A DNA stretch of 64,000 nt, taken from the NCBI RefSeq assembly GCF_963678635.1, contig NC_087069.1, positions 372,001-436,000 on the forward strand, written 5' to 3'. Every line of letters starts with the position of its first letter. Position 1 is the stretch's first letter. Source of the DNA: Symsagittifera roscoffensis (Eukaryota; Xenacoelomorpha; Acoela; Convolutidae). This document shows positions 11,012 through 22,389 of the stretch, piece by piece. Under the pieces are notes generated by a model, which made no database searches, was not told the origin of the DNA, and saw nothing but the letters and a program-made list of their open reading frames with translations. Position numbers and translations under genes: made by a program.

Positions 11012-11195
11012 TTTGCCGTACGACATTGAAACTTAATGGTAAGTTTCTCCGTAGTCGTATGTCGTCTTATGTCTGAGGTGTTCTTCCAATACCGGGCACT
11101 TCTCGTATTGCTCGGAATAGCGGCTCTGATCTATTGGATCGTAGAGACATTTCGATTAAATTTTTATCATGTAACATTTTGAAAATGTTTTTGTC
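11012..11195 (+). ncRNA. Spliced-leader-like structured RNA candidate
   Basis: A splice donor GTAAGT (11039-11044) follows ATG and sits in a strong hairpin: GAAACTTA (11028-11035), loop ATGG, TAAGTTTC (11040-11047). Outside an internal loop lies a second perfect stem, TACGAC (11019-11024) with GTCGTA (11054-11059). Exon sequence pairing with its own 5' splice site is the hallmark of stem-loop I of spliced-leader RNAs. Further 3' are a possible stem CCGGGC/GCTCGG (11092-11115), a stem CTCT-GATC/GATC-AGAG (11124-11146), an Sm-like but imperfect AATTTTTAT (11159-11167) and a 7-bp hairpin AACATTT-TGA-AAATGTT (11173-11189) followed by a T-run. A TATA-like box lies about 20-30 bp upstream of the first stem. 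The alternative is an ordinary first exon with a donor, or chance folding. Only one copy is in the window. Confidence 0.35.
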
Positions 11196-11432
11196 TAATT
11201 CTAACCTATCTTGTTAGTTCTAAGCTAATTTGTTTTTTTAACGTCCTGTTCGAGACTTTTGGTCGCACCAGATGAGTTAGGTTCTAGGTTTAACTCATGA
11301 ATTAATTTCAGATAGGGTACACCGTCTGTTCGTCACGCTATCTTATTTTCGGCCGGATAGATTCGTGCAACTTCTTAGTCTAATAGCGATCCTAATCTTA
11401 CTCTTATGTTTCCTAGTCTCAATAGATATAGT

Positions 11433-11677
11433 TGTGATACTGCTATTGCAATATCATTAGCGTGATGTAACCTTCAGTGAACTATTCTATTTATACTATA
11501 CCATTTTCCAAGATGACTGTATCTAAAACCTTCGGTACACCGCTGAGCGCTCAGACTAACATGAATCTACATAGATCTCAGCAGTTTTCAGAAGAGAAAA
11601 CTACTAATTCGATTAACAGTTAAATTCTTTGGATTTATAATTTAGTTTTCCAACAAGATACCTAGTAGGATAACACA
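11433..11677 (+). repeat. 5' LTR of the second gypsy element
   Basis: Starts TGTGATACTGC and ends ...taacaca. It aligns with 17851-18024 over tgatactgct(a/c)ttgcaata, cttcagtgaactattctatt, ccttcggtacaccgct(g/a)agcg and aacaagata..tagga. The copy here has about 70 extra bases (agcagttttcag... to ...agttttcc) absent from the 3' copy. Divergence is considerable, so the insertion is old. No matching target duplication is seen at the outer flanks (atagt against ataca). Confidence 0.75.
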
Positions 11678-12880
11678 TGGCGTGGTCAGCAGGATTCTCA
11701 ATTCAGGACAATCGCACTGATATGGGAACATCAGTTTTTTGGGACTCAGCGAACCTAGACCCAGCGTGGCAGTTCACATATTGGTTAGAGCAATTTCTAA
11801 TGGCACTCACGATCAAGGAAAAAGTCAGTACATAAATTATGCTTGAAGACCCTACGGACATACTGGAAGAACCACCACCGAGACCAGAAACACCAAGAGA
11901 TGGGGAAGACCCAACTGCGAGAGCAGCCAGAGATCTCAGAGACAAATTAGCAAGAGACAGAGAGTAACACTTGAGAACGAAGAGAGAACAGCACGTGGAC
12001 CAAGAGTTGACGACAACATTTATTAAAACGATGTACAAAAGAAGCTGGTATTCAGATTATTTCTCTTCCTGGAAATGGAAGGGAAGAAAAGGCTCATACA
12101 AAAACCCCTCATGTTGAATTATTCAAAATGTCTTTCAAGGAAATCACAGAAAAGAGCCATAAAACTTGAACATAGTAAACTAACCACAATGGCGTTTCAA
12201 AAAACGAATGCAGCAGCAGTTGCGCGGTTCAGTACCAGCTAAAATTTGGGAGTGAAAATCAAGCAAGAGCCAGAAAGGGCAGTACGAACTTAAAATGGAA
12301 GTACAAGGGAACAACTTTTCAAGCGGGGAAAACAACAACAAAAACAAATAATCAAGAGATCCACACCCTCTAATGGACAAACAAGGCCCTGTAATAGATA
12401 TGGACGCGCATTTGAACAGGGTCGCTTGAAATCTTGCCCGACTATGGGAAAAACATGCAAGAACTGCGTTAAACTAACCATTTTACAAAAATGTGCGGTT
12501 CACAACATGTAAGTGAAATTATGGAGGATTCTGAAAAGTCCAAAGTAATCTAATAAGGAAGATTTTGGGGAGGATAGCGACTTTGAGATCATGGCAATAC
12601 AGCCATACATACCAGAGGCAGAAGGAATCTCAGGATACGTCTCTGAAGATACGTCAAGGAAAGAATAAAAAAAACCAAGCAACGAAGTGGGAGAAGGTGA
12701 GCTTACAAAAAATTGACCTTCTCAGGGATCCAACGTCAAACAAGGTAAGATCACTCAAGGCCATGGTACGAATGGATCATCAGATAGTCCAACTGACAGT
12801 TTTTTTCCTAAACTGGGTGACAACAAAAGAAATCATAGACAAATCAAAGAAAGCACGTTTTGTACCAGTGGAAAAGTGAA
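11677..12880 (+). pseudogene. Decayed gag of the second gypsy element
   Basis: An ATG at 11677-11679 begins directly at the LTR edge and reads MAWSAGFSIQDNR, then LDPAWQFTYWLEQFLMAL, to TAA at 11827. Beyond the stop the sense continues (DPTDILEEPPPRPETPRDGE, then ARAARDLRDKLARDRE). Such Trp/Phe-rich then Pro/acidic, then charged helical sequence fits a gag capsid start, although no zinc knuckle could be recognised. Many stops follow. The minus-strand open frame at 11703-12038 is the shadow of this gag. Start TGGCGTGGTCAGCAGG (11678 on) is also where a primer-binding site would lie. Confidence 0.55.
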
Positions 12881-14310
12881 ATGTTGTTGCACAGTCTGTG
12901 GACTACAAAAAACAACCTTTTTATATTCTGGTAGCTTTAAAGAGAAATCTACGTGAAAGACAAGGAATTTCTAATAATCAAATTGTGAGTTCAAAGTTCA
13001 AATACCCTCTTTGCTTCATTCAAGCATTAGGCAGGAGAATACCAATGCATATACAAGATATGGTGGAAGCGGAAGTTAACAAACTATTGACAAAAGGTCT
13101 TATCACAAAATTGGATAAAAGTACATGCGAATGTTTCTTTGCCCCATTTGTAATGACAGTAAAAAAGACGAATCGATAAAACTGGCACTAGATGCAAAAC
13201 CGATCAACAGGCAACTCTTCAAAAACAAGTATCAAATGCCAAATCTTGACAATTTTATAGATGGAGTGAGCCAAATTGTTACTGAAAAGAAAGAGGGTGA
13301 ACTCTACTTCAACATGCTTGATCTAAAAATTGTTTATAGCCATTTAAAATTGGCTGCAGATACAGCCCGCCAGTGCAATTTTATTATTTGCGGGGTAACG
13401 CTACGGGAACCCATAGGCTCCTAACAAGGTTTTATGACTTGGCAGACATGCCCGCCGAGTTTCAAGTAGCGAAGGACAGAGCGATCAAAAGCGCAAAAAA
13501 CACTTTCCGTTTTCTAGACAATATTCTCAATGTGTCGAAAGGCGAAGAAGCAGAATATGCAAAATTAGTAGAAAAAGTTCTATAAAAACCTGAGAACTTG
13601 GCATTGAAGTTCGAAAATTGAAGTTGTTCGAAAACGAGGTAAATTGGATCGGCGATCACTTATCAGATTCGGGGCTCACGCCAAAAATCACAAAAACAGA
13701 AGCCATTCAAAAACTCAACCCACCTAAGTCATTAAAAGAATTAAGATCCTCTCTGGGTAGTATAAATCATCCGTTCTGGGTAGTATATAGCGAACTTTAT
13801 TTCAAACGCGGCAAACCCTAGAGAAAAACTCCAACTACTTCTAAATGAAGGAAAACCAAAAAAAAATGAAAAACATGAAACTGCCAGTCAACAAACCTGA
13901 GTGGGGTAAAGAACTAAAGGAAACGCAGTTGCCAATATCTCAAAAGTACATTACTACGATGTAAAGACAAAAACAAGGGTTCAATAAGACACCAGCCACA
14001 ATGGACGGCGGGCTACTCTTGAACAGCAAACAGACGAGGGGACTTGGGCCCCACTCTCGTTTGCATCCAGGTACCTAAATGTAAATGAAATAGTGTTCCT
14101 CGCTGTTTTTCGGGCAGCTGACAGATACAAACATTATCTGCTTGGGAAAGAATTTACCACTGCAACTGATCATAAAGCCTTGACATCAGCCCTATATAGG
14201 AACAAATCAAATAAAACGTACCATTCCCGGTTGACCCAGTGGGCCGATAGCTTACTGCCCTATCAGTTCAAAGTACTTCACATTCCAGGGAAGGACATAG
14301 GGTAGTCGAC
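12881..14310 (+). pseudogene. Decayed pol: reverse transcriptase and RNase H of the second gypsy element
   Basis: Reading 12898-13179 gives VEAEVNKLLTKGLITKLDKS and FAPFVMTVKK, the N-terminal RT motifs. In the next frame, 13125-13424 carries ALDAKPINRQLFKNKYQMPN, the RT motif A region LYFNMLDLKIVYSHL, and TARQCNF. After another shift, 13373-13585 gives DLADMPAEFQ and FLDNILNVSKG. The last is motif C, normally FLDD, so the second catalytic Asp is Asn. 13618-13821 gives NEVNWIGDHLSDSGLTPKI and PKSLKELRSSLGSINH. RNase H resumes at about 14050: DHKALTSALYRN, YHSRLTQWADSLLPYQFKV. At least five frame breaks make it dead. This RT type belongs to a Ty3/gypsy lineage common in invertebrates. Confidence 0.85.
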
Positions 14311-15480
14311 TTTTTATCGCTTCATCCGTATACTGATCCATGCGCCGAATCTGAATTAGACGATTCGTAGCAGCAACAATTGTTTGAGCAGCAACAATTT
14401 AGCAGCAACGTTTTAGACTGCATTCGTAGCAATTTTAGACTGCATAAACAGTAGGCTGGAAAGCAAATGTCCACTCAACCGGAACGAAAACGTTCCAAAA
14501 CATTCTAGAACAAAAATGACTACGTAAGCCCATGCATTGTGCCCTCACGGTTGCTATGGCAATCATAACGGTCAAAAACAAACAATGCTCGACGAAACGA
14601 AATAACTCAACTTTCACGTTCGTCCAAACAGCTAAACAGCAGATCACCATTGGAATCAAACACTTTCTCTCCTTTTGAACGCAGCAAACAGTCGAGCAGA
14701 AAAACTGCAAAAACTGTTCAAAACTCAGCAACAAAAAAGAATTCAATTGAAGAAATGAGCGAGAGAAACTTCTCCAACCGATAGTGGGACTGGTGGTCGG
14801 ACTCACCACAGGAACATTGGAGAAGTGAAGATACGGAGGAGAGCCTAACGGATCCTCGGTGAAAACGATCCCTAAACAATCCAAACCAAATGTCAGAGGA
14901 GGAAGCAGTCACAGAGACGCTACAGAGAACGCGCAAAACCTTTCGAGGGAGCCGAAGAAACAGAGACAGCTCAGAAAGCGAGACTCGTCAACAGTCTCGA
15001 GTAAAATGCTAATTGTCGGAGGAGCAACAAAAGGAAGCTGACAGTAGACTCCTCTCCTTTTTGGCAACTAATTGTGAGAGAGTCAAGTACACCGCCATGC
15101 AGCAACCGTAAACTTGAAGCGGCGACGAAGAAGAATTCCCCAGCTCCAATCAATATATCACCCGCACAGCCCAAAGAAACTTCGATGAATGACATAAAGA
15201 TGATCAAAGTTGATCTCACGACCACAGACGATAACGAAGGCTAACAGGAGATTTATACAATTGAACCACCCCGATGAAGTAGAAATAGCCCACGTAAAGA
15301 GGACGAGCTGCCGAAGCCATCAAGAGAGGATACAACGGAAACCTTGCGAAACTATTCGATAAGAATCTGCTTACCGAATAACGTCGGAAGATACCTGGAT
15401 GGATCTGCTCAAAAGGATAATCGAAAGAATAGACAAACAAGGTTCCCTATACCAATCCATTTTGGGCGCAGATGGCGGTG
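14311..15480 (+). other. Linker region of the second gypsy element between RNase H and integrase
   Basis: No domain could be read through the many stops. A short cagcaacaattt/gtagcaattttagactgcat repeat lies at 14370-14450. Minus-strand open frames (14435-14884, 14971-15225, 15216-15440) are shadows of decayed plus-strand coding sequence. Confidence 0.5.
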
Positions 15481-17577
15481 TAGGACGATTGCATTCTGGT
15501 GGATAACCGACTAGCCATGCCCGTACAACTGCGACATTAAGTACTGAAACAATTCTACCGAGGGCACTCAGGACAGTAGGCGATACTGGGAGTTTCACGA
15601 TACCTGTATTGACCTCATATGCACCAGTACATAAAGAAGAAGAATGCTGCAGTTGTACCAGAAATGGCAATAACACGAAATAACTAATTCCTAAAAACGC
15701 ATCGAAACCATTACTACTGCTAAATCAGCCGGGTCAGGAACTACAATTAGATTACGCGGTCCGGGTAGAAAATCAAATTTAAAAAAATTGTCTGCTGGTA
15801 GCTATAGATAAATTCTCGAGATTTCCGTTAGTGAAAGTAACAAAATCGACAAGTGAAACGACCAACGGGAGATTTTTGGAGATTTTACATTGACACACAT
15901 GGCATTCTGGAATCGATTTGTTCAGATCAGTTTTCGGGATTCAAAGGGAAAACACTTGGAAAAATTTGTACTGAGACTGAAATTGAGCAAAAATTCTGTC
16001 TGGTGGGTGACCATCGGGGTTGCGGACTAATTGAACGATCCATACATACGATAAAACGAAGACTGGGGTAATGTTACAAGAAGAAAATAAACGCTCAATC
16101 AAACTCTGCCTCAGCACAATAATCCGTGACTTGCGGTGGAAAAAACGAAAAACTTTCTAGTTTCAACGTTTTTCAGCGCATTTCGGAAAATTGAATAAAA
16201 AATGTAATGTGACAAAATTATAACAGATTCTGATTATATGACAAACAACATCTGGAACGATCTGCGTTGACAGCATCGCAACTCAAAAGGAGGATCGATC
16301 ATTCCAGGGAAAACTTGACAGTCGAGAAAAAAGGGGAACTCAGCAGAGACACCAGTCCGATGTACAAACAACAACTTAGCCCATCAAGGGATCGACAGCA
16401 AGCAAAAGCGCTTAAAAACCTTTTGGATGCGAACGCTCGGAGGAACGAAACACGCAGAGCAAGTGCGAAGAACGACATTCGACGAATTGTCGTTTCAGCC
16501 GGTCAATCCAATCCTGAACTCATAAAGGAAATGATCTACTCGTGTATGAAGGGAATCTTTGAAGATAAGGAGGAAGAGACCACGCATTCTCCAAAGAAAT
16601 CTATACTTCGAAAAAATGATCCCAGGAAAAACGGTCAGGCCCTCACGACCGCTGCAAAGAAAAATAACATCAGAAACAGGGTCGACAGTGAAAACTTCCG
16701 TAGGATCAATATACCGGAAATCAGACATTGCAGAAGCAAAAATCAGCCTACAACGAGAACTAACACAAAGTTCGAATAGGAGCCAATCTGCAGAACCACG
16801 GAAAAAACTCGAGAAAATCAGCTCATTAGAAAAGCTGGAGGAGAATGACTCAGATGAGCAAGTGCAACGTCAGGCACAGCAGGCCGATTTGTCATACCCA
16901 ACAGAAAGTTTCCAACAGAGCCACACAAAAGTAACTTCGAAAGATACAGAAGCTGGTGGGTTCTCACTCAACCTTGCCATCAAGCGGCCTAAACCCAACA
17001 AAGGGGGACCGGGATTGTCATGCGGACCAAAAATCCAAAAAGAGGTTGTTTTGAAGAAGACCAAGAAGAAAAAGAAAATAGGGAAAGACTTGGCAAAATA
17101 CAGCAAGGACAGCCAGTTAATCAGACGTACAAGAAAGGGGCACTATAAAGGATATGTAATCAAGTTCAACACCCAGTAAACAGCAGAAGGATAAACTGAA
17201 GAAAGTGGATATGTCCACTAAATCCGAAGATATCCTAGACGCCTTTCAGAATCGAAATTTAGCGCAGGTGGAATGGGAAACCTTGGCAGATCAAATTTTT
17301 TAAGAGGGGAGTACAAAAGGTGACCGACGAACTGAGAGTAGGAAATCAACCTGCGGGCGAACGAGATGAGATATTTGACTCACCAACATGCGCATCAGAC
17401 GACTCCAGTATGGAAGACACCGGGGTTGTAAGCTCACGTCAAGCAATGAGTAAAGTACCCCAACGCTTTGGGTACTCAGTAAAGCTTTCCATTAAAAACA
17501 AATTTGCAGGAAGAACTTTCAGGACGAGCACTTCTAAAGGCCGCTCTGCAAGAATAAAAACGACTAACCCAATTTAA
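15481..17577 (+). pseudogene. Decayed integrase and C-terminal tail of the second gypsy element
   Basis: The zinc-binding region reads FYRGHSGQ, ILGVSRYLYWPHM and CCSCTRNG across shifted frames (15540-15690). The core follows: LDYAVRV, LLVAIDKFSRFPLVKVT, then at 15853-16071 SICSDQFSGFKG (catalytic Asp) and GDHRGCGLIERSIHTIKRRL (catalytic Glu). The tail, 16267-16779 with 16559-17179 and 17320-17577, is charged and rich in Lys/Arg/Ser. It has the IYRKSDIAEAKIS motif that matches IIRKSDIAIPKS in the first element. Multiple frameshifts show that the copy is dead. Confidence 0.8.
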
Positions 17578-17850
17578 AACGCGAAAATACAGACTGATCA
17601 AAACGCGACAGGGGCTCCTGGAAAGACTTCTGTTTAGACGCAAATTCGGATACGCTACCTTTAGACGAAGGAGTAAACTCGAACCCCAGCTGCAGAATAG
17701 AAATTGACGAAGATTAAAGAATGTAACTCAAAAGTATTTGGAATTTGAAATTACAAAACTTTTAAATCTGAGACTAAAAACTCCCATTGTTATTATAAGG
17801 TTTTATAAATTTTTTCTTGGTTGAAGAAAAATTAATTTCACTCGAGGGGG
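17578..17850 (+). other. 3' untranslated region and polypurine tract of the second gypsy element
   Basis: Non-coding, AT-rich. It ends in ctcgaggggg (17841-17850), a purine-rich tract directly before the 3' LTR, as needed to prime plus-strand DNA synthesis. Confidence 0.55.
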
Positions 17851-18024
17851 TAGGTGATACTGCTACTGCAATAGCAGTAACTGGATATAATCTTCAGTGA
17901 ACTATTCTATTCATTTAACACCATTGTTCATAATCACTCTATCTAAAGCCTTCGGTACACCGCTAAGCGATGAGAATAACTTGAATCTACGTAGATCTAA
18001 CAAGATAATTCGTAGGATGTCACA
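17851..18024 (+). repeat. 3' LTR of the second gypsy element
   Basis: Partner of 11433-11677: taggtgatactgctactgca at its start, ccttcggtacaccgctaagc in the middle, gtaggatgtcaca at its end. It is about 70 bp shorter through one internal deletion, or the other copy has an insertion. Confidence 0.75.
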
Positions 18025-20393
18025 ATACAATTCACTGGTGTTCTTGCGATGTTAGACCAGAGTAAGAGCAACTGCTTTCTAGGTAAACTGTCCTACTCTG
18101 GCTGAAATTTTTAATAGATTCAACGTCACAAAATATTTAAAAAGTTAGTCATGGATCATGATTGGTTAGCTCTAAGTATTTTATAGTGATAGTTATCAAA
18201 AAAGTAAAAGTACAATTTTAATACTTGTTTTGAACTGGCTCTACCAATCTTCGATTTAGGATTTTTTTCAAGTTTTAAGTTTCTCAAGTGAAGGATGGAT
18301 TGAGTGATTTCTAATTTCTCCTTGAGTAGATTTTTTGAGAAAAGGGAAGATAGAAGAGAGAAGAGAAGCAGCTGCTCGGTTTTGTGAAACGGTCGTTGTC
18401 TTGAGAGAAATAGAGATTGCCGAGTACTGTAGTGATTTGAAGGATAGTGTCGAGTTGCAGATTGATAAAGTGATGTTTTGATTTCGTAGAGCTAGACTAG
18501 GTGCTTTTTCAGCTAATTATCAAATAGTGAAACAGGGTTCAACTTCTCTGAGTGAAGCGCCAAATGAATTGGATCTCTGAGAAATTGATCGAGTTGACCA
18601 TTGTTCTTGTTCAAAGGATACGTTTGCTGCGATGTTGGTTCTATATTTTATTTCATTGGATGTTTGTGACTGCGGCAAGCAAAACCAATAGATTTGCCAT
18701 ACCAGAGTTGGAATGTCGTGGAGTTTTATCTCCTTTGTTGCCGCTTGTATCTTTGCTCTGGTTAATTAATTACATTGTTTATGACTGCACCTTTTAAAAA
18801 TCATAGCTTTAGTTATTATCGTTTGTTAGTTGTTTTCGCCAAGGCGTTCTAAGTAATTCGGTTATTTTTAAGCAGCTCCTCACGCTAGAGCAATTCTTGA
18901 TATAAAAATTGTTAGGGTCGGAGTCTCGACGTTCAGCTGGTAGAGGCTAGAGTAGAAATGCTTTTGGTTGTCTCTTTGAGAAGAGTCTCTATTTGTGATA
19001 AACTTTTCTTTTCTTTTCTATCAGGTGTTCCTTCTTGATTGTGTCCTTTTCTTAAAAAAGGATTGTTTTTGGTTTGTTTTATCTTTGAGTTCATTAGCGT
19101 TTCATGTGGTCTTACTAAAACTTTGAATTAAAGTTTCAAAGAACGTTTTAGTCAATTTAAACTATGGTTAATCTGGTTAGGGTACCTTGAGACTTTCCTG
19201 TACAAGTGGTTGGTATGGCGGTGTCAGTAAACTGCCTTAGTAATTTAAGCTTAGCTTAATTTCCTTCTTCCAACTGAATTAAGGGAAATTTTGAAACATG
19301 TGAACGCGAGTTAAAGTTGTTATGAGTTAGTTTGTCAAACAAGAAATTGGTTTTTCTCATTTACTGTAGTGGCGAGTTACGCTGGATTGTGTGGAAAAAG
19401 TTCGTTGAATGTGGGCGAGTCAAACAGAAAATTTGAAAATAACAAAAAAAACACAATTAACCAAAGATTATTTAACCTAAATTGTTTTTCATTTTTAAAT
19501 CAATACTTTTTATAAGGAGTTTACGGCTTAATTGTACAATTTTTTTGCTGAGTATGAATTTTACTGCATTTTATAATTTTAAAACAAGCATTTGTCTATT
19601 TTCTTCTCTAAAAATCTCACCCTGCAATTGCCGTTCCGAATAACTTCTTCTTCGATTTCCTAAGGCAAGAAACGAAACCAAGAAATGGTGACCAAAACTA
19701 ACAACCGTGATCAGATTTTGTTCTTATTTTCGAAGGTTGTAACGCGATGTGTCAAGTCAAAATAAGTATAGTGTTTAGAAGGTTTAGTTGCCCTGATATA
19801 CTAGTAGAAGTTCCAATGTTTTTTTTGCTAATGAACTGCTATTTATATTTCTATATAAAAAACGGGGTCTACGAAACTAAGCGAAAAGAAAATTAGACAT
19901 GACCAGAAAAATTGAATTCAAAACTAAAATTATCGGAAATTAGACGTATTTGTATTGTTCGTGTCCGAAACTTGTTTGCTGGCTACAATTAATTTTTGTT
20001 CGAGCTTGCTAAAATGCAAGTTAATTTTGAAATGAGGCAATTGTATAGCTTATGCATTTCAAAAAAGCTTAAAACATTTAGATTAATAATTTACATATCA
20101 TTTATAAAAAACTTTGACATGCAATGGGATTATAAACTCTTCTTGTAATTGTAAAGGTTAGTTTTAAGCGATATATTTTGTTAGCCCTTTGCTTTCCGTC
20201 TAAAAGGTTAGTTTTGCAAAAACATTCAACGTCGAAATTCCGTTTCATTGGAGCCGTCTAATTGGTTCATTGTCTAATGTCCAAGACCCCAAAAAAAGTT
20301 ATCATTGTTTGCTATAAAAGTAGAAAGTTGAAACGTATGATAGAAGTTGAAAAAGAGACAGTCTCTGGTCAAAATAGATAACCTCAGTGCATT
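18025..20393. other. Long AT-rich stretch, no gene recognised
   Basis: No supported exon. A purine-rich segment (gaagatagaagagagaagag) lies at about 18346-18368. The open frame at 18552-18797 is Leu/Trp-rich and matches nothing known to me. Confidence 0.4.
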
Positions 20394-20567
20394 TAGAAAA
20401 AATTTTAAGTAGTTTTTCAAAACTGATATTATATGTATTTAAGAAAGTGGAAAAGAGATCCAATTCTAAAAAAAAAAAACTAACAAGGATTTATGAATTG
20501 GATCTCTTTTCCACTTTCTTAAATACATATAATATCAGTTTTGAAAAACTACTTAAAATTTTTTCTA
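20394..20567. repeat. Perfect 73-bp inverted repeat with 28-bp spacer
   Basis: Left arm 20394-20466 (TAGAAAAAATTTTAAGTAG... to ...GATCCAATTC) is the exact reverse complement of right arm 20495-20567. The spacer, 20467-20494, is mostly A-run. A transcript would form a 73-bp perfect hairpin. The open frame spanning it (20387-20611) is read from the palindrome and is not a gene. Confidence 0.95.
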
Positions 20568-20698
20568 TAAAACTGAAAAACAGATACTCGTATGAAGTGA
20601 GGTGTGGATAGGAGTCCTAAAACCCAAAAAACAATAGATTTTAAAAAAATAATAATTTAATTAAACTTGATATCATTTAGTAAAAGGGCTCTTTTTCC

Positions 20699-20884
20699 TT
20701 CCCCCCCCCCACCACCTGCAAATTTTACAAGTAAGTTTGTTGACCACATTGTCCGATTGTTCTGAAAATTGACATAAAGACTAATTAGGCCATGACAAAC
20801 ACATTTGGTCTTCATAATCAACCTCGTAAAACCACACTTAAAATTTGAAGCTCGTCTGAGGTGGGGGGAAAAGGAAAAAGAGCC
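20699..20884. mobile_element. Short inverted-repeat transposon, family 1, copy A
   Basis: Ends GGCTCTTTTTCC...GGAAAAAGAGCC next to C-rich and G-rich runs. It is flanked by a perfect 8-bp target duplication, AGTAAAAG (20691-20698 and 20885-20892). The interior holds ttgttgaccacattgtccg and acctcgtaaaaccac, shared with other copies. An 8-bp duplication fits hAT, P or Merlin-type transposases. No transposase is in the element. Confidence 0.85.
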
Positions 20885-21206
20885 AGTAAAAGTGTTCGAG
20901 TAACGAGATTTTTAAAATGGAAAAATGGAAAAATTCTTCACACGGTTGGCACAAAAACGCGGCGCAATTTAGTTCAACTTTCATAGCAATGCTTTCAATT
21001 TTATTTTCATTGCTTTCTCCTAAATCAGAGTTGCTATTCATTAAGAAAAAGGTAAGTAGCTTCATACACATTTTTCAGCAACTTTTTTATTGTTAGTTAC
21101 TTTAATTGCCAAATTTTTCGACTTTGCTAGAGCAACGGAAACGACCAGATCGAAGAATCAGAGAAACAATTTCGTCTTAAATGATGGTCAATTAAGTGAG
21201 CAACGG

Positions 21207-21382
21207 GCTTTTTTATCTCCCCCTTACATTGCGCGAGCATCATTTTTTTGTGATTCTTCAAAAGTTAGATTCGCCATGGCTTTTGTAAATCCTTATGCCC
21301 GAATCTTCTTAACAAACGGACAATTTGAGCCAAAAATTTCAGCTGCAAAATTTGAAGTTGAGGGGAGAGGAAAAAGAGCCAT
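21207..21382. mobile_element. Diverged family 1 copy
   Basis: Left gggcttttttatctcccccttac and right gaggggagaggaaaaagagcc (ending 21382) resemble family 1 ends. Flanks share only caacg. The plus-strand open frame 21090-21413 runs through it and is not supported as a gene. Confidence 0.4.
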
Positions 21383-22380
21383 ACAACGCTCCTGCGTGAA
21401 AAAAGTATTCTAAAAGAGCTATCGAACGGTAACTAGGCCAACAATGCTTTAGTTGACTCCAGTTGTGACGAAAATAGAAGTTATCAAAAAAAGCTTCGAA
21501 CCAATTCCTTCATGCGACCAAAAACTAGAGCACTAAGCCAATTGATTTGAAGAATATATGAAGAGTATGTGCTCAATTGTTGGTTTGTTTACCACGCAAA
21601 AACTCCTGGCATTTTGAGCTCATTGAAATAGTTGCTCACATTTGTTATTCAAATATGAAGGCAATGGAAAAGAGCATCAAATACAAATTAAATGACGTCC
21701 CCGACAATTTGAAGAAATTATTCAAACAAGAGGGGAGTAAGCTTAAGTACCAGTATTTTTTTCTTTTTGAATTTTTGAAGTGCATGAGAACTTGAAGATT
21801 TTTTTTTGGATTTGTCTAGCATTTTACAAATTCCAGTAGAAGAATTTGAGGCTTTTTTCCAGTTGATTTTTTCTAAAGTTCTTCCATTTAAAGTCTATTA
21901 ATAAATGACTTTTCATGTTATAAGCTGAAATAAAACATATCAGCGCGAACGGGTGAACAAATTTTTACAAAGTTTCCTGCATGCAAAATGCCGTTTGAAC
22001 AGTTTAGTTATTTTGTTATTTAGGAGAAGGGTGGAAAACTGGAAAACAGGTGAAAGTGGCAGAAAATTTTTGCTAGAGAAGTGTTTTTTCTCCAGATAAA
22101 ATTGGCTTTGTAACTAGCCACTATTGACATAATCAACCAAAAGTTATCAGTGTCCTGAGCTCAAATTTGGAAAAAAATTCCGCCCAAGATTTTTTTCGCT
22201 AAGCTATGGGGGTTTAGAGGTTGGCAATTTGACTAATTTGAGATAACAATCTTGCGATATGTTTTGTTAACGCGTAAGCGGGAGATTTGATACAATTTAG
22301 AAAACATTTCAAATTGAATTGAGGCATGGTTTTTAGTCTTCTCAACACTTAGCTACATGGTAAATGTACTATTTTGTACT
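21383..22380. other. AT-rich stretch, no gene seen
   Basis: No exon supported. The open frame 21577-21795 has neither family resemblance nor splice context. At 22024-22060 a segment like gaagggtggaaaactggaaaa recalls the family 2 transposon ends. Confidence 0.4.
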
Positions 22381-22389
22381 TAACTATTT

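Noticed and set aside
18552-18797. 81-codon hydrophobic open frame
   Set aside because: Leu/Trp/Phe content follows from T-rich codons; no start context, acceptor or family resemblance.
20387-20611. 74-codon open frame
   Set aside because: Lies across the perfect palindrome and owes its length to AT-rich arms.
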